From contig DGAD01000055.1 of the NCBI GenBank assembly GCA_002382805.1, positions 15,385-79,384 on the forward strand: a stretch of 64,000 nucleotides of DNA, given 5' to 3'. The position numbers and the translations under genes were made by a program. This stretch comes from Clostridiales bacterium UBA4039 (GTDB lineage Bacteria > Bacillota > Clostridia > Lachnospirales > Vallitaleaceae). Shown piece after piece: positions 45,931 to 56,900 of this stretch; position 1 is the stretch's first letter, and every line of letters starts with the position of its first letter. The notes below the pieces were generated by a model. The model worked only from the letters and a program-made list of their open reading frames with translations. It searched no databases and was not told where the DNA came from.

Positions 45931-47028
45931 ATGAAAGAACTGAATAATTTTCATGGTAGCGATGTTGAAAAAGTCGCAAAATTTTATCATCTCGATGAAA
46001 AATCTATTATAAATTTTAGCGGCAATGTTAATCCACTTGGTTTATCTGAGCAACTACAAGAGAAGCTCATTGCAAATATCGATTTAGTTACCAATTATCC
46101 TGATCCAGACTATCACACATTAAAGGCAAGCATCTCTCAGTATGCCTCAACGCAAAGCGAGTATGTTTTATTAGGTAATGGAACAACTGAACTCATTGCC
46201 CATTATATTGATTATGTCCACCCTAAAAAAGCATTGATTATTGGACCGACCTACTCCGAATACGAAAAAAAAATCAGCAGTTGTGATGCCGGTGTTGTCT
46301 ACTACCCTTTAACTGAATCCAATGATTTTAAGATAGATATTAAAACCATTATCACGATGTGTACCACTGATATTGATTTGGTTGTTTTGTGTAATCCGAA
46401 TAATCCTACCGCTTCCTTGATAACGTCTAAAGAGCTTACTCCCTTATTTGACCATCTTAAAGCACTCGGATTACATATCTTGATTGATGAAACTTATATG
46501 GATTTTATTGCAAATGCGGATCATATAAGTGCTATCAATCTTGTAGAGCGCTACTCTAACTGTATTGTTCTTCGTAGCTTTTCAAAGTTTTTCTCTGCGC
46601 CTGGACTTCGACTAGGTTATGGCATTACTAGTGATTTTAAATGTCATGAATCGATGGAAAAACAACGCCACCATTGGGCAATCAATTCACTCGCTGCTTT
46701 TGCCGGCTCTGAATTAATGAAGGACAGCGCTTTTATTGAGCATACCCATCAATTCATTGAATCCGAGCGTATACGTGTTGGAACACTATTATCAACAATC
46801 AGCGCCTTAAAAGTTTTTCCAAATTATGGTAATTTCTTTTTTGTGAAAATTATTCATCCTCAATACACGACTCAAAAATTATTTGACCACCTTATTAAAA
46901 GGCATCTAATGATTCGTAACACCGCTTCTTTTCCATTTTTACATGGTGAGTATTTCCGTTTTTCACTTTCTACTCGAGCAAATAATGATTTGCTCATTGA
47001 TGCTCTCCAAGATTTCTTTACTCAATAA
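45931..47028 (+). CDS. CobD-like PLP aminotransferase/decarboxylase
   Basis: The 365-residue product is a fold-type I PLP enzyme close to L-threonine-O-3-phosphate decarboxylase (CobD) and histidinol-phosphate aminotransferase. It shows FHGSDVEKVAKFYHL and INFSGNVNPLG at the start, then YPDPDYHTLK, LLGNGTTELI and CNPNNPT. ILIDETYMDF follows, with the Lys in RSFSKFFSAPGLRLGYG. The N-terminal FHGxD...SxNxNPLG pattern favours CobD. Such enzymes make aminopropanol phosphate for cobalamin. No other cobalamin gene is nearby, so the real role could differ. The ATG at 45931 has AAAGGAG upstream. Confidence 0.8.
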   Translation: MKELNNFHGSDVEKVAKFYHLDEKSIINFSGNVNPLGLSEQLQEKLIANIDLVTNYPDPDYHTLKASISQYASTQSEYVLLGNGTTELIAHYIDYVHPKKALIIGPTYSEYEKKISSCDAGVVYYPLTESNDFKIDIKTIITMCTTDIDLVVLCNPNNPTASLITSKELTPLFDHLKALGLHILIDETYMDFIANADHISAINLVERYSNCIVLRSFSKFFSAPGLRLGYGITSDFKCHESMEKQRHHWAINSLAAFAGSELMKDSAFIEHTHQFIESERIRVGTLLSTISALKVFPNYGNFFFVKIIHPQYTTQKLFDHLIKRHLMIRNTASFPFLHGEYFRFSLSTRANNDLLIDALQDFFTQ

Positions 47029-47038
47029 CTATACATGC

Positions 47039-47083
47039 AAAAAAGCTGTTATACTAACCTCAGTTAATATAACAGCTTTTCTT
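47039..47083. terminator. Bidirectional terminator between the CobD-like gene and deoC
   Basis: AAAAGCTGTTATACTAAC, loop CTCA, GTTAATATAACAGCTTTT is flanked by T-runs on both strands and lies between two converging genes. Confidence 0.85.
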
Positions 47084-47088
47084 TTTAT

Positions 47089-47751
47089 TTAATAGTCGTC
47101 ACTACTCGTTTGATTTGTCATAATTGCAACACCCGAGCTAGCCCCAATACGATCTGCACCCGCTTCAATAACAGCCATAGCATCATTGTAATCTCTTACG
47201 CCTCCAGATGCTTTTACCTTTGCATGACCTGCCACGGCTTCTTTCATTAGACGAACATCTTCAACCGTTGCTCCACCTGTACTAAAGCCTGTAGATGTTT
47301 TGACAAAATCTGCCTTTGCTTTTACTGCCAAACGACATGCAATCTCTTTTTGTTCATCTGTTAATAAGCATGTCTCCAAAATAACTTTGACCGTTGCACC
47401 CGCCGCCGCCTCAACAACAGCCTTTATATCTTCATAGACTTCTTCTTCAAGTCCATCTTTTAAAGCACCTATATTAATAACCATATCAATTTCTTCGGCC
47501 CCATCCGCAATAGCCTGCTTTGTTTCAAAGGCTTTTACTTCTTTTGAAACCGCTCCTAGTGGAAAGCCAACAACTGTACAAACCTTGACGTCTGATCCTT
47601 CAAGTTCTTTTTTTACCAAGGCCGTATTGTACTGATTAACGCACACCGAAGCAAAATTATACTTTTTAGCTTCTTCACAAATTGTCTTGATTTGGTCTTT
47701 AGTTGTCTCCGGTTTTAAAATGGTATGGTCGATGTACTTTGCTAAATTCAT
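47089..47751 (-). CDS. deoC: Deoxyribose-phosphate aldolase
   Basis: The product is 220 residues from the ATG at 47751, with AAGGAGG 5 nt upstream. It is a DeoC TIM barrel: [12 protein letters not shown] at the start, [11 protein letters not shown], the Schiff-base Lys in [15 protein letters not shown] and a second Lys in [10 protein letters not shown]. It cleaves deoxyribose-5-phosphate to glyceraldehyde-3-phosphate and acetaldehyde. No other deo gene is nearby. Followed by a shared terminator. Confidence 0.95.
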   Translation of the reverse strand: MNLAKYIDHTILKPETTKDQIKTICEEAKKYNFASVCVNQYNTALVKKELEGSDVKVCTVVGFPLGAVSKEVKAFETKQAIADGAEEIDMVINIGALKDGLEEEVYEDIKAVVEAAAGATVKVILETCLLTDEQKEIACRLAVKAKADFVKTSTGFSTGGATVEDVRLMKEAVAGHAKVKASGGVRDYNDAMAVIEAGADRIGASSGVAIMTNQTSSDDY

Positions 47752-47773
47752 AAATACCTCCTTAAAAATCTTA

Positions 47774-48136
47774 TTAGTAAATGGCACTGTTTTGTTCTAA
47801 TGCCCAAACTCTATTAATGCCTTCTTGCATAATGGCTGCTGATATAATTCCAAACTCTATAATCGCCAAAATCAAACATAAAATACTGTCATCTTTTCCA
47901 GGCAAGCCAGCTGCTGTTTGAGCTTTTGCAATACGTTGAGCATATTTGTAAAACCAATACCAACGATAGGGAAATAATAAAATACAAAGGACTAATTCTA
48001 ATCCGCTATCCATATCTGCCTCACCTAAGTACCCATTAATATCTCGCATTGTAACATAAATCCAATAAAAATAATATATTCCGCATGTGATAATTGAATA
48101 AATCACAACAACTGCTGCACTTCTTTGTTGATACAT
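47774..48136 (-). CDS. DUF4234-like small membrane protein
   Basis: A 120-residue protein with three or four hydrophobic segments; the ATG at 48136 has GAGGAG 6 nt upstream. The pattern [21 protein letters not shown] at the start followed by charged loops fits DUF4234-type membrane proteins of unknown function. It lies between murD and deoC, 21 bp after murD. Confidence 0.7.
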   Translation of the reverse strand: MYQQRSAAVVVIYSIITCGIYYFYWIYVTMRDINGYLGEADMDSGLELVLCILLFPYRWYWFYKYAQRIAKAQTAAGLPGKDDSILCLILAIIEFGIISAAIMQEGINRVWALEQNSAIY

Positions 48137-48156
48137 AGACATCTCCTCTTTATCCT

Positions 48157-49638
48157 TTATTTTCTTTGTCCTTCCTTGTGCACACTGTCTTTAAAATGAT
48201 CACCTCGTTCTTCAAAGTTTTTATAGCAATTGTAACTGCTTGCCGCAGGTGAAAGCAGGCAACTATATCCAACAGGCGTTAATGCATATGCCAGTTTTAC
48301 GGCTTCATCCACTGTTTGCACCTGATGCCATCTGTGCAGTACATGTTCTTGGTCGACTTGCTTTGCCCACTGATAAATTTTGTGTCCGGTATCGGGTAAA
48401 CAAACAATATGCAGTTGCTTAAATGTTAATAGTTTTTTTGTAAAATCAACATAGTCAATCCCTCGGTCAAACCCTCCGATAATCAGTGTTTTGAGTGTAT
48501 CAATCGCTCCTATTGCTTGCAGTGTTGCTTCTGGGATAGTTGAAATTGAATCGTTATAAAATGTAATCCCTTGATAGGTTGCAACCTTTTCCAGACGATG
48601 TTCTAATCCTTTAAAGGTTCCTATTAATTTTAAGATATCTCTTGGCTTAACCCTTTGATAATCTAACTTTCCTTCTTGCTGTAAAAAGTGAATAATATTA
48701 ATTACAACAAGGCTATTGAGTAAATTATGTTCTCCAATCAATTCTTTTTGAAACTCTTTGGTTCCATAACTTATCTTTTGATTATAGGCATCCGTGTAAT
48801 AAATCTGGCTATCTTCCAGAAAAACTCCCGGATGGTTGAGCACATTATTTTTTTTATATCCAAAGGTTTCAACGCTTTGATTTTTGTCAAAATCCATCTG
48901 TGCAACTCGCTCACGTAACAGTTGATTGTTGGAACCATAGATACACAAATCATTTCCATGCTCCAAAGCAGACTGTGCCAAAAAAAGCTGAAGTTTCGAG
49001 TCTTGATACGCTCTATAACTTTCATAGTTATTCAAATGTTCTTCAAAGAGATTTAAGATTACGCGTATATGTGGTCCATGGTGCAAAAACTCAGTTTGAA
49101 ATGATGACATCTCATAAACGTACATCTGTCCATCTTTGTGATTGACGAGACACTCAAGTGCCGGATAACCAATATTGCCTACAAGATTTACCTGAATCCC
49201 TAAACCGGATAATACATGGGCAATCAAGGAACTGGTCGTACTTTTGCCTTTGGTTCCTGTAACACCAATACTATATGCCCCCATATATTCCATAAAAAGA
49301 TCTGCTTGAGATAAAATCTTATCTGATGCAATGGTCTTTAACAAAAAGCCTGGTAAACCTGGTGTCTTGAAAATCACATCATATGTATCGAGGTCTTTAA
49401 GATAATCTTCCTTTGGAAGAACAACTGTTATCTCATCTTGTAGCGTTGCCAAAAAACCTTTGGCTGTCGTTGGTTCTTGATCCATAATATATAATTCATA
49501 AGGCATAGACAGTTTTTTCAAAAGCCTATATGTACTTATTCCTTCTCTGCCAAAACCTACTATTATAATTTTTTTTTCAAAAAATCGTTTTTCTAATGCC
49601 TGTTTGATGTCGTTCCATTGTGTATTGTTATTCGCCAC
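48157..49638 (-). CDS. murD: UDP-MurNAc-L-Ala--glutamate ligase, MurD2 type
   Basis: The product is 493 residues from the GTG at 49638, which has AAAGGA upstream and overlaps the murL stop by 11 bp. It has Mur ligase architecture: an N-terminal Rossmann-like domain (IIIVGFGREGIS), the ATP loop GTKGKSTTSSLIAHVL, a central domain with NLFEEHLNNY, and a C-terminal domain with FNDSISTIPEAT. It adds glutamate to UDP-MurNAc-L-Ala. The coupled murL gene suggests it uses L-Glu (MurD2) rather than D-Glu. A second, standard murD may exist elsewhere. Confidence 0.88.
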   Translation of the reverse strand: MANNNTQWNDIKQALEKRFFEKKIIIVGFGREGISTYRLLKKLSMPYELYIMDQEPTTAKGFLATLQDEITVVLPKEDYLKDLDTYDVIFKTPGLPGFLLKTIASDKILSQADLFMEYMGAYSIGVTGTKGKSTTSSLIAHVLSGLGIQVNLVGNIGYPALECLVNHKDGQMYVYEMSSFQTEFLHHGPHIRVILNLFEEHLNNYESYRAYQDSKLQLFLAQSALEHGNDLCIYGSNNQLLRERVAQMDFDKNQSVETFGYKKNNVLNHPGVFLEDSQIYYTDAYNQKISYGTKEFQKELIGEHNLLNSLVVINIIHFLQQEGKLDYQRVKPRDILKLIGTFKGLEHRLEKVATYQGITFYNDSISTIPEATLQAIGAIDTLKTLIIGGFDRGIDYVDFTKKLLTFKQLHIVCLPDTGHKIYQWAKQVDQEHVLHRWHQVQTVDEAVKLAYALTPVGYSCLLSPAASSYNCYKNFEERGDHFKDSVHKEGQRK

Positions 49639-51001
49639 TATTTTCAAGTTCCTTTCTAAGGCGATTAAGATAGTGCAAGGGCACCCTATTGCCTTCTTCA
49701 TAGTCTGTAGGTTGGTCTGAAAGTGCCGGTCCTTCTATATCAATATAATATTGAATTAATGGCGGGTAGGCTTTTTGAAGATGCTTCATCTTTTGAATAT
49801 AAAGATTGAGGGCATGTCGAACTTCCCATATCGTTCCAACACACTCAAAAGGCTTGGTTTCTTTTATGCCGATAAGTTCGTCAAATATGTCTTTTAAGTC
49901 CATATCCGAAAAAAGTTCTTTCCCAAAATCATGCTCCAAACGTTCTATAGGAATATATGGACTCAAGATAATATAAACAAATAGACATTTTGCGCATAGA
50001 CCACACCATTTGTTTTCTTTTTTTCCACGATTACAACTACGATATACAGAATGATATTGGGTATATTTTGAAAACAATTGTCCGATTTCAAGTTCATATA
50101 AAGGCCGTAACAAACTAAAATATTCAATATCTTGGGTCAAGTATTGATTGAGGTATGTCGCAAAGTCCTCTTCAAACTCAAAGCTTTTCGAATATTGATG
50201 ATTAAATGTCGTTCCTATCACACTCGGTTCATTGGCACTGCGCTCATTCGATAACGGGATATATTTTTTTTCAGATAAAAGGGCTCCAAAAGCAGCTATA
50301 AAAGCTAGAATCGCCGAAAAGGGAACATGTCCATTCAGATAGCCTTGTTGGTTCATCTCAATTAATCGCGGGTCAAAGTACCGCTGCGCCTCTAGATATT
50401 CATGATAATGAGCGACCTCAATGCAATCATATGCGGCCTTTGGCGCACTCATGACAAAGGGAAGATTAATGGCATGTTCATCTTTTAATATCTCAAGCGT
50501 CACAACCGAGTCCTTGCCTCCACCAACAGGGATAAGGCTTCCTTGTGTATTAACATGTATTTGTTGATTCATCAGCGGCTGATCCATTGCACTAACAAAT
50601 TGAACAAAATTATCTTCTGTAACATATTCTGTCATCTTATTTAGGTAGATAAACTCCCCTAATCCATGATAGAACAGTTTTTTCCACCATCGTTCTTGCT
50701 CTTTAGTTAGTTGTCCACAAGCGATATAGATTTCCTTCGGACATGCAAGCTTATAATAGTTAATTGTCTCGCTTAATCCAATATGAAAAATAAAATTAAT
50801 ATAGTTTTGAATTTGATTTTTTCGTAAATGTACATCGTTCGTTTCCACATAATAAGATACCCTATGTGTAAAGGGTATCTTCTGCGTATCGGATTCTAAC
50901 TGATATGAATAAATCAATTCAATCTCTTCATCTTTGACACTATATTCATATGCCATATATGTAAATCGCTTAAATTGTTGTGATAACATTTTATAATCCA
51001 T
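49628..51001 (-). CDS. murL: UDP-MurNAc-L-Ala-L-Glu epimerase (MurL)
   Basis: The 457-residue product resembles MurL, which activates the glutamate of UDP-MurNAc-L-Ala-L-Glu with ATP and epimerises it to D-Glu. It carries a PP-loop-like GGGKDS at 160-165 (LIPVGGGKDSVVTLEIL). A Cys cluster, CNRGKKENKWCGLCAKC, is near residue 330. Further conserved-looking segments are LSNERSANEPS and HGLGEFIYLN. The overlapping MurD gene strongly supports the pairing described for MurD2-MurL in Xanthomonas. The family call is from memory; an unrelated PP-loop enzyme is the alternative. Confidence 0.8.
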   Translation of the reverse strand: MDYKMLSQQFKRFTYMAYEYSVKDEEIELIYSYQLESDTQKIPFTHRVSYYVETNDVHLRKNQIQNYINFIFHIGLSETINYYKLACPKEIYIACGQLTKEQERWWKKLFYHGLGEFIYLNKMTEYVTEDNFVQFVSAMDQPLMNQQIHVNTQGSLIPVGGGKDSVVTLEILKDEHAINLPFVMSAPKAAYDCIEVAHYHEYLEAQRYFDPRLIEMNQQGYLNGHVPFSAILAFIAAFGALLSEKKYIPLSNERSANEPSVIGTTFNHQYSKSFEFEEDFATYLNQYLTQDIEYFSLLRPLYELEIGQLFSKYTQYHSVYRSCNRGKKENKWCGLCAKCLFVYIILSPYIPIERLEHDFGKELFSDMDLKDIFDELIGIKETKPFECVGTIWEVRHALNLYIQKMKHLQKAYPPLIQYYIDIEGPALSDQPTDYEEGNRVPLHYLNRLRKELENSGE

Positions 51002-51022
51002 TTTATACCTTCTTTTCTCTAT

Positions 51023-51343
51023 CTATTGCGTTCTTTGGAAAAGTTCTTTTGTATGATGCATCCGCTTAACAACCTCTTCGATATCTGCCTGCACCTCAAT
51101 ACCATTCACGCGTTTAATCAGCTGGTTTAATTCATCAATCATCAGTTGATAGACAATATTCATGTCTTCATCTTCTGTCATCCTATTGGTTAACAATGTC
51201 TGAGACAAATCCATTACTTTTTGCTTTAATAGAGTACTCTTTGCTGCAATAGGATTGTGATCTACTGCATGTACCAATTCATTTAATAAACAGTCGATTA
51301 ACTTTTTATGCCGATGACTAAAAAAATCAAATAATAAGCTCAT
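51023..51343 (-). CDS. Small helical protein, unknown function
   Basis: A 106-residue, mostly helical protein with no signal peptide, no cysteines grouped for metal and no known motif (starts LLFDFFSHRHKKLIDCLL). It ends 21 bp upstream of murL, so may be co-transcribed. It has a modest ribosome-site match (GAAGAGAT). I do not recognise a family. Confidence 0.5.
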   Translation of the reverse strand: MSLLFDFFSHRHKKLIDCLLNELVHAVDHNPIAAKSTLLKQKVMDLSQTLLTNRMTEDEDMNIVYQLMIDELNQLIKRVNGIEVQADIEEVVKRMHHTKELFQRTQ

Positions 51344-51426
51344 ATCTCTTCGCCAAACAACAGCTGACCTCCTCTATCATTTAAATCTATTTTACCACAA
51401 ATAAAAACAATCGAAAAGAACAAAAG

Positions 51427-51456
51427 AAGACACCTGTAAACTTTACAGATGCCTTA
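51427..51456 (-). terminator. Terminator at the end of the pyrimidine operon
   Basis: On the minus strand AAGGCATCTGTAAA pairs with TTTACAGGTGTCTT around almost no loop, followed by CTTTTGTTCTTTT. It lies 30 bp after the pyrE stop codon. Confidence 0.65.
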
Positions 51457-51484
51457 ATTTTTTAAACATTAACATATACTCAAC

Positions 51485-52159
51485 TTATTTTATACCATAT
51501 ATAGAATAGTATTCATCAATACGTTCTTTTATCTCATCGTCAATATAGATAACCCCATCAATAGGTCGGTTATATAGATACTCGATAACTTCTTCCATAG
51601 TCACGATGGCCTGAGCTTTTATTCCATATTCTTGTTCAAGCTCTTTTAAAGCACTGATTTCATTTTGTCCTTTTTCCATTCGATCTACGGATATGATTAA
51701 TCCGATAACATCAACATCCGCTTGTGCCTTTAACAAAGGAATGGTCTCTCGAATCGATGTTCCTGCAGTTGTGACATCTTCAATCAACAATACTTTTTGT
51801 CCGTCTTTTAGCGGTCCACCCAAAAGCACTCCTGCATCGCCATGGTCCTTAATCTCTTTGCGGCTAGAACAGTATTGAACATTAGATCCATAGGATATGC
51901 TTAATGAAATTGCTGTTGCAACACTTAACGGAATACCTTTATATGCTGGTCCAAATAACACATCAAATTCCGAGCCGAAATTATCTTTTATTGCTTTTGC
52001 ATAGTAGTCACCCAATCGGTTAAGTTGTCGTCCTGTTCGATAATTTCCTGTGTTAATAAAAAATGGAGTCTTACGACCACTTTTCGTTGTAAAGTCTCCA
52101 AACGTTAACACGCCTGATTCGACCATAAATTCTATAAAGTCCAGTTTGTATGCGTCCAT
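51485..52159 (-). CDS. pyrE: Orotate phosphoribosyltransferase
   Basis: The 224-residue product has the PRPP-binding motif VLLIEDVTTAGTSI and the N-terminal segment SGRKTPFFINTGNY. It makes orotidine-5'-phosphate from orotate and PRPP. It is the last gene of the pyr operon, 26 bp after pyrD. Confidence 0.95.
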   Translation of the reverse strand: MDAYKLDFIEFMVESGVLTFGDFTTKSGRKTPFFINTGNYRTGRQLNRLGDYYAKAIKDNFGSEFDVLFGPAYKGIPLSVATAISLSISYGSNVQYCSSRKEIKDHGDAGVLLGGPLKDGQKVLLIEDVTTAGTSIRETIPLLKAQADVDVIGLIISVDRMEKGQNEISALKELEQEYGIKAQAIVTMEEVIEYLYNRPIDGVIYIDDEIKERIDEYYSIYGIK

Positions 52160-52184
52160 TAAAATCTTTCCCTTCGTTTAAGTC

Positions 52185-53087
52185 TTACTCTATTATACCA
52201 ACAATTTCATTAATGTCTAGTAAATTATATGATTTCATATAGTTTGTCATTCCATCAAGGACATTCATTGTCGCTCTTGGATCCAGCAAATTAGCGGTTC
52301 CAACAGCAATTGCACTGGCACCTGCCATCATAAATTCAATAGCATCTTCTCCGGTCATAATACCACCCAGTCCAATAATAGGAAGATTACACGCTTTGGA
52401 TACTTGATATACCATTCGCACCGCTACAGGCTTGATGGCAGGACCTGAAAATCCGCCTACTTTTCTTGCGAGGGTCGGCTTACGTCGGTGAATATCAATC
52501 TGCATACCAATGAGGGTGTTGATTAGCGATAAGCCATCGGCACCTGCGCCTTCAACGGCTTTGGCAATCTCCGTTATATCGGTAACATTTGGACTTAATT
52601 TGACAATTAAGGGTTGTTTTGCCACTTTTTTTACTTCTGAGGTTACTAAGGCTGCCATCTTTGGATCCACACCAAAAGCGACCCCACCTTCTTTGACATT
52701 AGGGCACGATATATTCAATTCCAACATATCGACATCTGCATCGGACAACTTTTCAACCACGTCACAGTATTCTTGAATAGTTCTTCCGGCTAGATTGACA
52801 ATAATCTTCGTGTCATATTGACGTAAAAACGGGATATCTTCTTTGATAAAAACGTCTACACCCGGATTTTGAAGGCCAACTGAATTTAACATACCTCCAT
52901 AAGTTTCTGCAATCCTTGGGGCCGGATTCCCTTTCCAAGGTGTACTGGCAACACCTTTTACAATCACTCCACCCACTTGGTTTAAATCAACAACCTCTGC
53001 ATATTCCCTACCCGAGTTAAATGTTCCCGATGCTGTAAACACTGGATTTTTAAATTTTATGCCGCAAAATTCCACACCTAAATTCAT
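52185..53087 (-). CDS. pyrD: Dihydroorotate dehydrogenase B, catalytic subunit
   Basis: The 300-residue product is a class 1B PyrD: FMN barrel with TASGTFNSG, NISCPNVKEGG (catalytic Cys of the 1B type) and a C-terminal IIGLGGIMTGEDA. It works with PyrK to pass electrons from dihydroorotate to NAD+. It overlaps pyrK by 4 bp. Confidence 0.96.
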   Translation of the reverse strand: MNLGVEFCGIKFKNPVFTASGTFNSGREYAEVVDLNQVGGVIVKGVASTPWKGNPAPRIAETYGGMLNSVGLQNPGVDVFIKEDIPFLRQYDTKIIVNLAGRTIQEYCDVVEKLSDADVDMLELNISCPNVKEGGVAFGVDPKMAALVTSEVKKVAKQPLIVKLSPNVTDITEIAKAVEGAGADGLSLINTLIGMQIDIHRRKPTLARKVGGFSGPAIKPVAVRMVYQVSKACNLPIIGLGGIMTGEDAIEFMMAGASAIAVGTANLLDPRATMNVLDGMTNYMKSYNLLDINEIVGIIE

Positions 53088-53908
53088 GAAAAAATCACCT
53101 TTCTATAGTCGAATATCGGACCATCCTTACATACTTTCATATATTCAAAATCTTCATCCTGCTTTATCGCAACGACACACCCTACACAACCTCCAAAGCC
53201 GCATCCCATGCGTTCTTCCAATGAGAACTCTCCTTGATAGTTTTGTCGGAGTCCAAAGGTTTGTAATCCTCTAAGCATAGGTGTCGGTCCACAGGCATAT
53301 ATATAATCAAAGGCTATATCCTTTTGTTCAAGTTCTTGTGCTTCCAGTAGACCAACCACATGACCGTGATAACCTTCTCGACCGGAATCAGTAGATACAT
53401 AGACTTTGCCATAGGCACTAAATTCCTGGGCCAAATAGACATCATCTCGAAACCCAAGGATAATGGTTAAGTCCACCTTATCTTGATAGTTACGTTTTAA
53501 GGTCTTAGCCAGTTCAAGCAAGGGTGGTGTCCCTACACCACCGCCCACGATTAAAATTTTTGCTGCTTCCTCTTTTGCCTCCCAAGCATCTTCTAAGCTA
53601 AATCCGTGTCCAAGAGGTCCTAAGACATCGATGGTCTCACCTTCAGACATGTGAGAAAACAGACGTGTTCCACTGCCGACAACAGCATAAATCAAGCGCA
53701 CCCAACCTGCTTGTTTATCCACCTCACAAATACTGATGGGACGAGGCAGAAGCTTCGATTGATCCTTACAATACAAGTTAACAAACTGCCCCGGTTTTGC
53801 CAATTGGGCAATCTCTGGTGCTTGAATCTGCATTTCATATATTGACGGTTGGAGCATCGTATTTTTAATAATGGTATATTTTTTTCGTTCTAACGGATTA
53901 TAACACAT
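53084..53908 (-). CDS. pyrK: Dihydroorotate dehydrogenase B, electron-transfer subunit
   Basis: The 274-residue product has an FAD-binding domain (LLPRPISICEVD), an NAD-binding domain (ILIVGGGVGTPPLLELAK) and the 2Fe-2S cysteines CGFGGCVGC plus a later VCKDGP. It couples PyrD to NAD+. It lies directly after carB and overlaps pyrD. Confidence 0.96.
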   Translation of the reverse strand: MCYNPLERKKYTIIKNTMLQPSIYEMQIQAPEIAQLAKPGQFVNLYCKDQSKLLPRPISICEVDKQAGWVRLIYAVVGSGTRLFSHMSEGETIDVLGPLGHGFSLEDAWEAKEEAAKILIVGGGVGTPPLLELAKTLKRNYQDKVDLTIILGFRDDVYLAQEFSAYGKVYVSTDSGREGYHGHVVGLLEAQELEQKDIAFDYIYACGPTPMLRGLQTFGLRQNYQGEFSLEERMGCGFGGCVGCVVAIKQDEDFEYMKVCKDGPIFDYRKVIFS

Positions 53909-53911
53909 TGT

Positions 53912-56900
53912 CTATTCCCCCATATTGTAGACAGCCATTTTACTTTCATCGATTTTTGCTGCCAAAATTTTCAACATTCCTTTTGCCGTATCTAATGATG
54001 TCAACACTGGTACACTGGCTTCAATGGCTGCGCGTCGAATCATAAACCCTTCCCGCTTGGCATCATTGGCTTTTGTTGGTGTATTAATAACCATCTGAAT
54101 CATTCCGCTGCGAATTAAGTCTAAGACGTTAGGAACACCTTCACTGATTTTACGTGTTGTCTCCACTTCGATACCATTGGCGCGTAAAACTTTTGCCGTT
54201 CCTTCCGTTGCGACAAACTTAAAGCCAAGTTCAGCAAATCCTTTTGCAATCGGGACAAAGGCTTCTTGATCATAAGGCTTAACGGTTGCCATAATGGTTC
54301 CTTTTTCTTTGATAACACCCATTCCTGAACCTACAAACCCTTTATATAGTGCTTCTTCAACTGTTTTCCCAATCCCTAGCACTTCCCCTGTCGAGCGCAT
54401 TTCAGGACCTAAGCTCACTTCAACATCCGGTAATTTTTGGGTGGAAAATACCGGTACTTTAATGGCAACAAAGTCTGCTTCTTTATATAAGCCGGTTCCA
54501 TACTTCATATCAATCAGTTTTTCTCCAAGCATGGCCCGTGTCGCCAGTTCAATCATCGGTACGCCGGTCACCTTACTGATATAGGGCACTGTACGTGATG
54601 AGCGTGGATTTACTTCGATAATGAACAGCTCTCCTTCATACTCAATGTATTGAATGTTAATCATTCCTGATACTTTCAGGGCTTTCGCCACTTTTGTGGT
54701 ATCGCTAACAATCTGATCGACAATTTTTTGGGAGATATTTTGTGGTGGATAGATGCTGATACTGTCTCCCGAGTGAACACCTGCTTTTTCAAGATGTTCC
54801 ATAATTCCGGGAATTAACACACTTTCACCATCGCAGATTGCATCGACTTCTATTTCACGTCCAATGAGGTAACGGTCAATGAGGACCGGATTCTTATGAT
54901 CGCGTTCAAAGGCTTGGATTAAGTAGCGACGAAGTTGCTTTTCATCATAGGTAATCTCCATCCCTTGACCACCTAATACATAGCTAGGACGAACAAGAAC
55001 CGGATAGCCAAGTTTTTCGGCTTCGTCTAGCCCTTCCTCAAGCTTCCAGACAGCTTTCCCTTTAGGACGATTAATATTAAGTGCTTCCATTAGGGCATCA
55101 AACCGCTCCCGATCTTCAGCTTCATCAATCTGGTCCGGTTTGGTTCCTAAAATCGGCACTTGCATCTCATCTAAAAAGTTGGCTAGCTTAATCGCAGTCT
55201 GACCGCCAAACTGTAATATAACACCATCGGGCTTTTCTTTTTCGATAATGTTAAGGACATCTTCTTCCGTTAATGGTTCAAAGTATAGCTTATCTGCCGT
55301 ATCAAAATCCGTACTCACAGTTTCCGGATTATTGTTGGCAATAATCGTCTCAATACCGGCTTTTTTCAAGGCAATTATGCTGTGTACTGAACAATAGTCA
55401 AACTCGATTCCCTGTCCGATACGTATGGGACCTGAACCGATAACCAACACTTTTTTCTTGTCCGAAACCTGTACTTCGTCAAATTCATCGTATGTTGAGT
55501 AATAGTATGGACTAATGGCTTCAAATTCGCCACCGCAGGTATCTACCATCTTAAAGACTGCTTGGATATTCAGTTCTTTTCTCTTTTTATAGATATCAAT
55601 GGGCGAACACTGTACAAAGTCGGCAATTGCCTTGTCAGAAAATCCTTTTTTCTTAAGCATGCGTAATTGAACGACATCAAGATCTTCTAAAGAACTGTCT
55701 CTTAGTTGTTCCTCTAATTGAACGATACCGTCAATTTTTTCGATGAAGAAGGGATCCATTCCGGTAATCTTGCAAATCTTATCTTTTCGATAACCACGGC
55801 GAAGCATCTCGGCAAGGTCAAACAGACGCTCATCATCCGGCACTTGCACTCGTCGCTTCAGTTCGTCCATTGAACGATTTTCCGCTTTTTTATGGTATAA
55901 GGAATATTGTCCGATCTCTAGGGACCGTACCGCTTTTAAAAGGGCCGCTTCAAGATTATTCCCGATGGCCATGACTTCACCTGTCGCCATCATTTTTGTC
56001 CCCAATGTCTTCTTCGCTCGGCGGAACTTATCAAAAGGCCACTTAGGTATTTTTACAACACAATAGTCAAGCGTTGGTTCAAAGCAAGCTTGTGTCTTTT
56101 TCGTTACTGCATTTTGGATCTCATCTAGACGAAATCCTAAGGCCAACTTGGCACTGACTTTGGCAATCGGGTAACCGGTCGCCTTACTCGCTAGTGCTGA
56201 AGAACGGCTCACCCGAGGGTTTATCTCAATGACTGCGTATTCAAAGCTTTCCGGATGCAGTGCCAGCTGAACATTACATCCGCCAATGATACCGACTTCA
56301 TTGATAATGTCTAGGGATGCTTTTCGAAGCAACTGATATTCAACATCTGACAGGGTTTGTGAAGGTGCTACAACAATACTATCTCCAGTATGGACACCAA
56401 CCGGATCGATGTTTTCCATATTACACACCGTGATGGAGTTTCCTGCCGCATCACGCATAACTTCATACTCGACTTCTTTCCACCCTTTGATGGATTTTTC
56501 TAGAAGGACTTGTCCGACGCGGCTTAGCTGTAAGCCTGTAGCTAAGATTTGCTTAAGCTCTTCCTTATCTTCAGCGATTCCTCCGCCGGATCCTCCAAGC
56601 GTATAGGCCGGACGTACAACCACTGGATAGCCGATTTGATTGGCAAATTCAACACCATCTTCTAAACTGGTGACAATCTTACTTTCAATAACCGGTTGTC
56701 CAATACGTTCCATTAGCTTTTTAAAGTCGTCTCTGTCCTCTCCTTCTTTGATGGATTCAATGGAGGTTCCAATAACCCGTACATTATACTTTTCCAAAAT
56801 ACCTTTGTCATGAAGTTCAACCGCAATATTTAGTCCTGTTTGTCCGCCCATTCCGGCAATAACGCTGTCTGGTCTTTCTTCTTTAATCACCTTTTCTAAA

